From contig DASUWH010000008.1 of NCBI GenBank assembly GCA_036378535.1, positions 1 to 64,000 on the forward strand: 64,000 bases of DNA, in the 5' to 3' direction. Below are positions 54,632 to 62,462 of this stretch, one piece after another. Position 1 is the first letter of the stretch. Every line of letters starts with the position of its first letter. The notes under the pieces were generated by a model. That model saw only the letters and a list, made by a program, of their open reading frames with translations, searched no databases and was not told the DNA's origin. The position numbers and the translations under genes were made by a program. Origin of the DNA: Gp1-AA122 sp036378535. GTDB lineage: Bacteria > Acidobacteriota > Terriglobia > Terriglobales > Acidobacteriaceae.

Positions 54632-56074
54632 CTATGCTGCCGGGAGAGAGAAATGAAAGACAGACCCGCGCCCCAACTGACTGACTACTCCGATCTTTCC
54701 GCCATGTAATTCCACGATGGCTTTGGCAATGGCCAGGCCCATCCCGGTACCTTGAATGATCATCCGCTGATCGCGTCCGCGGTAAAACTTCTCAAAAATC
54801 ATCTCCTGTTCTGCATCGTCAATGCCAGCGCCATGATCAGCCACGCTGGTGGTAACCTGGCCGTCGCGCAGCTCCGCTGTGATCTGGATGGGCGAATTCG
54901 GTGGTGAGTATCGGGCAGCGTTGTCGAGCAGGTGTACGAGAACCTCGCTGATACGATCGACATCCATTCGCACTGCAGGCAAGCCCTCAGGAATGTTCAG
55001 GCTCAGCGGGTGCCGCTGCGCCGCCTGCTTCACCTTAGCTACGGCGGCTTCGACAGCATCGCCAATAGGCCGGGATTCGAAGTGGAATTCCAGTTGATGA
55101 GCGTCTAACTGCGCCACTTCGGCCGCTTCTCCAATCAGCCGGTTCAAGCGATCGCTCTCTTCATTAATAACCGTGAGCAAGTCCTTGCGCTGATTAGGGT
55201 CCAACTCCGCTTCCGACATTAGGGTTTCGGCAGAAGCCTTGATGGCGGTGAGAGGAGTACGAAACTCGTGGGTTACCGAATCCAACAAAACAGAACGGAG
55301 ACGGTCGCTTTCCCGGGCGCCTTCGGCCTTGGTTAATTTTTCCACGGTATGCGCGCGTTCAATGGCGATAGCGGTCAAGCTGCCAATAGCTTCCAGAGTC
55401 TCCCGCGAAAGGTTGCAGCCAGATAGCCCGATGGTTCCTACCGAGCGTACCCCCATGCGCAAAGGCATGAAGCAGAGCCCATGCTGGCGATCGAGAACCG
55501 GCTCTCCGCGCCCGCTGATGGCCTTCAACTGCTCTGCAGGAAATAAAGTCCGGCTGGAGGGATCCAGGTAGTAAGTTTCGTGTTTGCTTTCCAGGAACAT
55601 GGCGGAACCGGTGACCCCAAAGGCATCCACGATGTACTTGGGAATGAGATTGAGCAGGCCAAAGACATTTTCCGTGACCAGCAGCTGCTGGCTGAAGCTA
55701 TACAGACGTTCCACTTCGCGTCGCCGCTGATGCGATGCGATGGCCTCACGCCGGGCGCGTTCCGATAGCTGGCTTGCGATAATGGCGGTAAAGAGGAATG
55801 TAAACAGCGCAATCCAGTTTTGGGGATCCGCGATGGTGAAATGCAGTAACGGGGGTAGGAAGAAGTAGTTGTATGCCATGGTGGCCAGAATGGCCATGAA
55901 GATGGCGTAGCGCAGGCCCCACAGAGCAGCAATCACTAATATCGCGAGCAGAAACGAAAATCCCACCGTGGTCGGGTTTACGCGAACCCAGCGGTAGTAA
56001 ATCAGTGTGATTCCACCCACCAATACGGCAGCGGTCGCAAAGCGTACTATGTGGGTGGCGGCGAGGCGCTTCAC
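54632..56074 (-). CDS. KdpD-like sensor histidine kinase (short form)
   Basis: A 480-aa membrane kinase from a GTG at 56074. It has a DUF4118-type set of four membrane helices (IVRFATAAVLVGGITLIYY, AILVIAALWGLRYAIFMAIL), a GAF-like domain, the H-box SVTHEFRTPLTAIK, and ATPase motifs LLDNAARYS, DHGAGID and GTGMGLAIAKAIVELHGG. The N-terminal KdpD and USP domains of full-length KdpD are missing. The frame is open upstream to 56158 within the regulator's coding region, so the start is uncertain. It pairs with the divergent regulator. No kdpFABC is in view. Confidence 0.88.
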   Translation of the reverse strand: MKRLAATHIVRFATAAVLVGGITLIYYRWVRVNPTTVGFSFLLAILVIAALWGLRYAIFMAILATMAYNYFFLPPLLHFTIADPQNWIALFTFLFTAIIASQLSERARREAIASHQRRREVERLYSFSQQLLVTENVFGLLNLIPKYIVDAFGVTGSAMFLESKHETYYLDPSSRTLFPAEQLKAISGRGEPVLDRQHGLCFMPLRMGVRSVGTIGLSGCNLSRETLEAIGSLTAIAIERAHTVEKLTKAEGARESDRLRSVLLDSVTHEFRTPLTAIKASAETLMSEAELDPNQRKDLLTVINEESDRLNRLIGEAAEVAQLDAHQLEFHFESRPIGDAVEAAVAKVKQAAQRHPLSLNIPEGLPAVRMDVDRISEVLVHLLDNAARYSPPNSPIQITAELRDGQVTTSVADHGAGIDDAEQEMIFEKFYRGRDQRMIIQGTGMGLAIAKAIVELHGGKIGVVSQLGRGSVFHFSLPAA

Positions 56075-56109
56075 GTGCCGAATTGTATCTGACCAAGGAG
56101 CAAATTGAC

Positions 56110-56811
56110 GTGGCCGGCGAAAACAAGGGCAATATTCTGGTGGTGGACGACGAACCACAGATTACCCGTGTGTTGAAGACCACCCTGTCCAGCCAGGGCT
56201 ATGGAACCCGCGCCGCTTCTGATGGAGATGAAGCGGTACAGCTCATGAAGGACTGGTCTCCGGACCTGATTATTACGGATTTGCGCATGCCCAACATGGA
56301 TGGCTTGGAATTGTGCCGGCAGGTTCGCCAGAAATCCCGGGTTCCGATCATTGTTCTCTCGGTAAAGGGCGAGGAGAGAACTAAAGTGGCGGCGCTGGAC
56401 GCGGGCGCCGACGACTATGTGATGAAACCGTTCAGCATCAACGAACTTTTAGCCAGAGTGCGAGCCAACCTGCGGCGAGTCGCCACCGAGCAGCTGCCGG
56501 AAGCGCAGTCCATTGAAAAAGGAGATTTCCGTATCGATCTTCAAACCCGCAGCATCCTGGTTAAAGATCGTGCCGTACACCTGACGCCGAAGGAGTTCGA
56601 TTTACTTGTCTATCTCGCCCGCCATCCTGGAAAAGTGATCACCCACCGCGCCCTGCTGTCGGCTGTTTGGGGCGAGAACAGTGTCGAGCAGCCGGAATAC
56701 ATTCGCGTGTTTATCGCGCATTTGCGCAAAAAGCTTGAGCCTGATGAAGCCGCTCCACGCTACATCATCACTGAGCCGTGGGTCGGGTACCGCTTCGAGC
56801 CGGGAGATTGA
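56110..56811 (+). CDS. KdpE-like OmpR-family response regulator
   Basis: A 233-aa regulator. The receiver (NILVVDDEPQ, IITDLRMPNMDG with the phospho-acceptor Asp, VKGEERTKVAALDAGADDYV) is intact, and the C-terminal winged helix shows LTPKEFDLLVYLARHPGKVI and HLRKKLEP. GTG 56110 is chosen because AAGGAG lies 9 bases before it; a TTG 27 bases earlier is possible. It is divergent from the kinase gene with only 35 bases between the preferred starts. Likely a potassium or envelope response, by family. Confidence 0.92.
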   Translation: MAGENKGNILVVDDEPQITRVLKTTLSSQGYGTRAASDGDEAVQLMKDWSPDLIITDLRMPNMDGLELCRQVRQKSRVPIIVLSVKGEERTKVAALDAGADDYVMKPFSINELLARVRANLRRVATEQLPEAQSIEKGDFRIDLQTRSILVKDRAVHLTPKEFDLLVYLARHPGKVITHRALLSAVWGENSVEQPEYIRVFIAHLRKKLEPDEAAPRYIITEPWVGYRFEPGD

Positions 56812-56845
56812 AGCGGTCCCGTAACGAACACGCATGCGCCCATCT

Positions 56846-57868
56846 CTATTTGGCTGACTTGCGCGCGATGTTTTTTGCGCCCACTTCCGCGGGATCGTGA
56901 TCGTAGTATTCGTAAGCCGACATCGGCTTCTCGTAATTCAGTGCCCAAGTCCGCTGTTCCGCAGGTAGCTTCTGCAGCACGCGAGCCATCTCCCGGATGT
57001 GAGTGGCAACGGCTCCGCAGCAAGCGCCGATGTAGTCGACTCCGATTTCCCGCGCCCGTTGTGCATACGCCGCCATCTCTTTGCGGCTGAGTTGAAGATT
57101 GTCGAGTTCGAAAGGAAATTGCGGCAGACTAGTGAAATCGGGCTTATCGGCTGGCGTGTGATAAGCAACCGGCTGGGCAGCAAGAAACGCATTGGGTACA
57201 GCCTTACGCATTTCTTCCAGCGGCTTGAATATGTGCTCAGGCGGACGCAGGCAGTTCATACCCACGATGTCGGCTCCGGCATCGACCAGCGTTTTGGCCG
57301 CTTCTGCCGCGCTCTTCCCTTCCGCCGTGAGATTCTGATTTTCAAAACAGATAGTGACCATCACCGGCAATCCAGTCCTCTTGGCACATTCCACTGCGAT
57401 GAGCGCCTCTCCGAGCCAGGAAAAAGTTTCGCCGATAATGAAATCCACCCCTTCGCCGACCTGTACTGCCAACTGCTCATCGAAAGTTGCCCGGACTCGA
57501 TCTTTCGCGGCACTGCTCTCGGGTTCGTACATCCAGGTAAGGCTCAGATTTCCGGCAACCAGGCAGCGTTGTCCGGCGACTTCCTTAGCAATGCGCACCG
57601 CGGCGCGGTTCAGATCCTCAAGCCGATCCTGGAGGCCCACGGTCGCGAGCTTGTCACGGCTGGCATAGAAAGTGAGCGCCTGCAGGACTTCGGCGCCGGC
57701 CTCGCGAAACTCAATGTGAAGTTGGCGCAACGCTTCGGGATTAGTGAGGGCAACCTCGGGCGTGAACGGGCCTGCGCGCACCCAGCCGCGTTTTTCCAAT
57801 TCCAGCAGATATCCACCATCGCCTAAAACCGGTCCTTGCTTCAGCTTCTGCAGAATGCCGTTTTTCAT
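56846..57868 (-). CDS. homocysteine S-methyltransferase family protein (BHMT-like)
   Basis: A 340-aa zinc methyltransferase. ATG 57868 is preferred over the upstream 57982 because it has a GGGAGA site and clears the preceding gene. Zinc cysteines are in VGMNCL and IGACCGAVATH, and GDGGYLLELEKRGW is the opening. Domain and length fit betaine- or S-methylmethionine-homocysteine methyltransferases. Context with two FAD amine-oxidase-type genes and a permease favours a methylamine/betaine-type donor. The donor is not proven. It would give a cobalamin-independent alternative to metH in this window. Confidence 0.85.
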   Translation of the reverse strand: MKNGILQKLKQGPVLGDGGYLLELEKRGWVRAGPFTPEVALTNPEALRQLHIEFREAGAEVLQALTFYASRDKLATVGLQDRLEDLNRAAVRIAKEVAGQRCLVAGNLSLTWMYEPESSAAKDRVRATFDEQLAVQVGEGVDFIIGETFSWLGEALIAVECAKRTGLPVMVTICFENQNLTAEGKSAAEAAKTLVDAGADIVGMNCLRPPEHIFKPLEEMRKAVPNAFLAAQPVAYHTPADKPDFTSLPQFPFELDNLQLSRKEMAAYAQRAREIGVDYIGACCGAVATHIREMARVLQKLPAEQRTWALNYEKPMSAYEYYDHDPAEVGAKNIARKSAK

Positions 57869-57884
57869 GGCTGTCTCCCTGAAC

Positions 57885-59060
57885 TTAATTTTCTGTGTAT
57901 TCAAATTCCGGACGGATCGGCTGACCCTCGGCGAAGCGGCCGACCCGGAACGCCGAGATATCGACTGTTTTCGCTTTGCCATCCACTATCAGTTCCGCCA
58001 GTACCAGGCCGATCGCTGGTGAGATCTTGAAACCCATGCCGGAAAACCCTGCCGCCAGATACAAGCCCCGCACGGCGGGAATCTCCCCGAGCAAGGCGCG
58101 ATAATCCGGCGTCAAGTCATAGACTCCGGTGATCCCTCGGACTAATTCCGCCCTCTCAAGCCGCAGGATGCGCCTGCATGCAACATCAGCTAGGGCGGCC
58201 AGCGATTCTTGTGACGCCTTTTGCGGAAAGTCTTCCGGGTCGACGTTTCGCTCCCCCGTGAAGGCACCCACCAGAGTTTTGTCGTGGCCTTCCGAGCGAA
58301 AATAGACAGACAGGATGGAATCGATACAGGCGCATCCTCCGGATTTCATTCCAGCTGGATTTTTCAGGATGCATACTTCGTGGTACTCGGTCTGAATTGG
58401 CAGATCGACATGAGCGCTGGCCAACAATGGCTTGCTCCATTGCCCCGCGGCCGCGATCACCACCGGTGCCTCGATCTCACCGTGATCTGTAACGACGCCG
58501 GTGACGCGATCACCGCTCATCAGCAGTTTCGTCACTCGACTTTTCGGGCGGTATTCCACGCCCAACTCTCGCGCGCTGGTCAGGAAATCTTGGGCCACTG
58601 CGGCGCCGTCCCCGTAACCGGATTCAGGCTCGTATGCCGCGGTAACGACATCGTCCACGTACCAGTCCGGTTCCAGCTTGCGAAGTTCCGCTGCCGAAAG
58701 CAGTTCCACCTTGACGCCGTGTTTTCGTTGCATGTGGACGTTGGCCTTGAGCAAGTCGACCTCGTTAGGAGGAACAATCTGCACAAAGCCGGTCCGGCGG
58801 AAGTCTCCCGGCTGGCCCGTAATCTCAGCCCAATTCTGAAACATCTCCAGGCTCTTGACCGCCAACTGCACCTCGGGCGGGAAGGTATAGTGCATGCGAA
58901 TGAGGGCCGATGAGCGTCCACTGGCGCCGCGTCCTACGAAATCCTTATCGAGAACGACAATTTTCCCGGCGCGGCGTTTGGCAAGATGATAGGCGATGGA
59001 AGTACCCATCACCCCCGCGCCGATCACGAGAAAATCGGGGGATTGTCCGTTCTTGTTCAT
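57885..59060 (-). CDS. DAO-family FAD oxidoreductase (sarcosine/dimethylglycine oxidase-like)
   Basis: A 391-aa flavoprotein with GxGxxG (FLVIGAGVMGTSIAYHLAKR) at the N-terminus and the DAO-family C-terminal block GLYLAAGFSGMGFKISPAIG. GRGASGRSSALIRM resembles sarcosine/dimethylglycine and glycine oxidases. The start at 59060 is fixed by a four-base overlap (ATGA) with the upstream gene. The substrate is inferred from the BHMT-like partner 16 bases downstream: removal of a methyl from dimethylglycine or sarcosine. Confidence 0.88.
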   Translation of the reverse strand: MNKNGQSPDFLVIGAGVMGTSIAYHLAKRRAGKIVVLDKDFVGRGASGRSSALIRMHYTFPPEVQLAVKSLEMFQNWAEITGQPGDFRRTGFVQIVPPNEVDLLKANVHMQRKHGVKVELLSAAELRKLEPDWYVDDVVTAAYEPESGYGDGAAVAQDFLTSARELGVEYRPKSRVTKLLMSGDRVTGVVTDHGEIEAPVVIAAAGQWSKPLLASAHVDLPIQTEYHEVCILKNPAGMKSGGCACIDSILSVYFRSEGHDKTLVGAFTGERNVDPEDFPQKASQESLAALADVACRRILRLERAELVRGITGVYDLTPDYRALLGEIPAVRGLYLAAGFSGMGFKISPAIGLVLAELIVDGKAKTVDISAFRVGRFAEGQPIRPEFEYTEN

Positions 59061-60673
59061 GCATGGGCCTCGCGCGGTTTTCGGCGCAAATCGCGCAGAA
59101 CCTGAAAGGCTGCGTTGCGGCCGGGCGCCCCGGTTACGCCTCCCCCGGGATGCGCCCCCGCACCGCACAGATACAGCCCCGGAATGGGCATTCGGTATTG
59201 CGACCAGCCCGGCACCGGACGCATGAAGAACAACTGCTCCAGCGTGAGATCGCCGTGAAAGATATTTCCTTCGGTGAGCCCGTAAGTTCGTTCCAGGTCA
59301 AGTGGCGTCAGCACCTGCTGCGCGAGAATGGCTCCGGGCACGTTGGGTGCGTATTCGGCGATTTTCTTTACCACCCGATCACCCAACAACTGGCGATTCT
59401 GGTCCCAGGTTCCGCGGCGCAGCGCATAAGGGACATACTGCACAAAGCACGTCATGATGTGGCGCCCCATGGGCGCAAGTGTGTCGTCGACATTGGACGC
59501 GACCACGCAATCAACCCAGAGTTCCTCGGGAATTTCGCCGAACTTCGCGATATCGTAACAACGTTCCGCGAATTCCAGCGACGGAACCAGTGTGAATAAA
59601 GCGCGCTGCCCCGGACTGGCATCGGCAGGCATTCCCTTCACTCGCGGCTCTTCCGCCAGGACGAAATTTACCTTGGCGCAGGGACCATTCATTTTGATTC
59701 CCTGCACCGCACGAACGAAATCTTCAGGCAGTTCCTTTGCATCCACCAGACTAAGGAACGTTCTCTTCGGATCGGCATTGGAAAGGACAGTCCGAGCGGA
59801 AATTTCTGCGCCATCTTGCAGCACCACTCCGCGGACCCGGCCTTCGCGGACGTTAATGCGCGCGACTGGAGCCGACGTCCGAATTTCCACACCACGCTTG
59901 CGTCCCGCCGCAGCAAGCGCCTGGGTGATACTGCCCATGCCGCCAATCACGTGCCCATAAAAACCCTGTAACTCGTGCTCGCCGCCGCTTAACAAGTGGA
60001 AGAGCAGGCCCAGCGCAGTGCCCGGATCATAAGGACCGCCATGTTTGCCATACACGTTGTTCGCCAGAAATAGCGTCTTGATCTGTTCCGACTCATAGTT
60101 ACGGTCTAGAAAATCGCCCAGGCTCCCGGTCAAAAATGAGATCAGTTGAGAGATTTCCGCTTCGCTAATGCCGCGAAAGCGCTTGCCCACCTGCAACAAC
60201 TTCCACCAGCCGTGCAGGCCGTCGGCCCCGATTTGCGGGGGCGGCTCCATGAAAAATGGTTGAAGGTAACGCGCCAGTTTTTTCAGCTGGTCATCCACGC
60301 GAGCAAATGTCTCAGCATCGCGGCAGGATATCTTGCGCAGCTCAGCGACAACGCGGTCACGATCGGCCCACCAGGGAACCACCTGGCCGTTGGGGAAAGG
60401 CACTTGCAGCGCGGGATCGCACGGAATCATGCGCAAGCCATGGGAGGCCAGTTCGAGTTCGCGGATCACTTCTGGACGCAACATGCTGGCGATGTAGGAA
60501 GTCGTAGAAGCGCGACAGCCGGGAGCGATTTCTTCAGTTACGCAGCAGCCTCCGACGATCTCACGCCGCTCGAGCACCAAGGTGGAGAGGCCGGACGCGG
60601 CAAGATAAGCCGCTGCCGTCAGGCCATTATGGCCGGCCCCGATAACAATGACGTCATAACGGGAAACATGCAT
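59057..60673 (-). CDS. phytoene-desaturase/PYROXD2-like FAD oxidoreductase
   Basis: A 538-aa flavoprotein. The dinucleotide fold is YDVIVIGAGHNGLTAAAYLA, and the C-terminal FAD block is IPGLYLCGAGAHPGGGVTGA. The layout is that of the phytoene-desaturase/PYROXD2 group. No carotenoid gene is nearby, so carotenoid synthesis is unlikely; the cluster suggests amine or amino-acid oxidation. It is coupled by ATGA overlap to the DAO-type gene. Confidence 0.88.
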   Translation of the reverse strand: MHVSRYDVIVIGAGHNGLTAAAYLAASGLSTLVLERREIVGGCCVTEEIAPGCRASTTSYIASMLRPEVIRELELASHGLRMIPCDPALQVPFPNGQVVPWWADRDRVVAELRKISCRDAETFARVDDQLKKLARYLQPFFMEPPPQIGADGLHGWWKLLQVGKRFRGISEAEISQLISFLTGSLGDFLDRNYESEQIKTLFLANNVYGKHGGPYDPGTALGLLFHLLSGGEHELQGFYGHVIGGMGSITQALAAAGRKRGVEIRTSAPVARINVREGRVRGVVLQDGAEISARTVLSNADPKRTFLSLVDAKELPEDFVRAVQGIKMNGPCAKVNFVLAEEPRVKGMPADASPGQRALFTLVPSLEFAERCYDIAKFGEIPEELWVDCVVASNVDDTLAPMGRHIMTCFVQYVPYALRRGTWDQNRQLLGDRVVKKIAEYAPNVPGAILAQQVLTPLDLERTYGLTEGNIFHGDLTLEQLFFMRPVPGWSQYRMPIPGLYLCGAGAHPGGGVTGAPGRNAAFQVLRDLRRKPREAHA

Positions 60674-60782
60674 GTGCGCGAAGAAAATGACCGCGGGTAA
60701 TAAATGAGTTTCCCCACGAGCAGGCACATCCTACTTTGATTTTATGTGGAGGCGAAGTGTTTTTTGATTCTGTAAGCGAGAT

Positions 60783-62270
60783 TCACTGACCAGTGGTCAC
60801 TGCAGCACTCCTTCTTATCCTTCTTTTCCCGTTCCAATATAAGAACGCGCCGACCCCAATCAGCGCGGCTGTAGCGAACGTCACCTTCATAAAAGCTAAA
60901 AACGGGTTCAGTTCTCCCGGACTTGGAACGAAGGACAGGGCGATGGTGAGAAATGCCGTCGTGAATCCAACGCAGGAGAGCAGCAGCGCGATGGGCTTGC
61001 CGCCGGGTACGCGGATGACATCCGGTCCCGGTGGTTCGCGCTGCAGCCGAACCATAGCCCCAAACAAAAATAAATACGGAAGAAAGTAAGTGATGATGCC
61101 CATGCTTACGAGGATGTCGTAAGCCCCTCTTACGCTGGTGCCCGCCTGTCCCAGAAAGATAAAAAGTACGCCAAAGGCTGCTTGCAGGATCAGGGCCACG
61201 TAAGGGGTCCCCCACTGGGGATGGAGTTTTCCGAACACCGGTGGCAGGAAGCGGTCGATTCCAGCGACAAAGGGCAAGCGCGCAACAGCCGCGAGGTAGG
61301 CACCGGCGGCGCCCAGATTACTGAGAGCGATTAAGCCGGCGGCGATCGGGATGATCCAGAAGAATCCGACCCGTCCCGCGGTCCGCGCGATTGCCTGCAT
61401 CAGTCCCTGCAGGTTGCTCACCTGGTCTGGTGGGAGAGCCAGCAAAACTCCGATCGTGCCGACGACATAACAGAAAGTCACAACCAGACCGCCGGTAAAC
61501 AAGGCGAATGGGATGGTACGGCGCGTATTTTTTATCTCCTCCGCCATCAATGAAGCGGTTTCACTGCCGCTAAAAGCGAAGGTCAGCGTGGACCAGAAAA
61601 TCATATCCTTGAAGTGCGTGCTGGGGATCATCGCACGGGGAGTGAAGGATGTTGCCGAGCCGAAGCGGTGGCGAGCGATCAAGCCCATCACGAGAATGAT
61701 GACTACAGGCAACCACATGGCAAGAGCGCCAACATTGTGCAGCCATTTACCAACATCCAGCCCGACCACATTCACGATCGTAATTGCAGTCAAGGTGAGG
61801 ATGGAAAAGATGAGGTAGAAAGTCACATCGTTCGAAAGGTAGTTCCAGCGCTCGCCACGCATGTACAACAGATTGCTGCCCGCAAAATACAGTACCGCGG
61901 GAAAGTAGGGCAGGTTGCTGGTCCAGTAAATCCATGCGCAGAGAAAGCCGGCAAATTCGCCGAATGCGCGCTTGGTCCACACATACAGTCCGCCTTGTTG
62001 CGGGTACCGAGAGGAGAGTTCGATCACCGACAGAGCCAGCGGCGTATAGAAGGTCAGCCAGGCGCCAAACCAGATAACGACTGCGCTCGGGCCGGCGCTG
62101 GCCGCTGTCGCGATCCAGCGTAAGCTCACGCCGGTCACGACATAAAAGAGCACCAGGTCCAGAAAACCCATGGCGCGCTTTGGAGACAGCAGCTCGGCGC
62201 CGGACTTCACGACGCTCCCCTCGCCGGACGCCATGGAACCGGTTTCGGGAGCATTGGTCGCGGAGCCCAT
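60783..62270 (-). CDS. APC-family amino-acid/amine permease
   Basis: A 495-aa membrane protein with about 12 hydrophobic helices. The family core is seen: VVTGVSLRWIATAASAGPSA, RYPQQGGLYVWTKRAFGEF and FAFSGSETASLMAEEIKNTR. It is the first gene of the permease-FAD-FAD-BHMT-like unit, 109 bases before the PYROXD2-like gene, so it may import the substrate. It is divergent from the CoA-transferase gene. Confidence 0.92.
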   Translation of the reverse strand: MGSATNAPETGSMASGEGSVVKSGAELLSPKRAMGFLDLVLFYVVTGVSLRWIATAASAGPSAVVIWFGAWLTFYTPLALSVIELSSRYPQQGGLYVWTKRAFGEFAGFLCAWIYWTSNLPYFPAVLYFAGSNLLYMRGERWNYLSNDVTFYLIFSILTLTAITIVNVVGLDVGKWLHNVGALAMWLPVVIILVMGLIARHRFGSATSFTPRAMIPSTHFKDMIFWSTLTFAFSGSETASLMAEEIKNTRRTIPFALFTGGLVVTFCYVVGTIGVLLALPPDQVSNLQGLMQAIARTAGRVGFFWIIPIAAGLIALSNLGAAGAYLAAVARLPFVAGIDRFLPPVFGKLHPQWGTPYVALILQAAFGVLFIFLGQAGTSVRGAYDILVSMGIITYFLPYLFLFGAMVRLQREPPGPDVIRVPGGKPIALLLSCVGFTTAFLTIALSFVPSPGELNPFLAFMKVTFATAALIGVGAFLYWNGKRRIRRSAAVTTGQ

Positions 62271-62462
62271 TGGCTGACCTTTATACCATCATCGTCGCCT
62301 CGGCTCTATCGTCCCCTGCCCGTCTACCCAGAGTCTTCCTCTTCTCAAAACAGGGCGACCGAATGATCGTTTGGCAAAGGTGATCCCGCTCACAGACACC
62401 ATTCACTCCTATCGCTACCGTCATAGTGAACCGCACGTGTTTTTCAAGTGAAAGGTTGTTTT

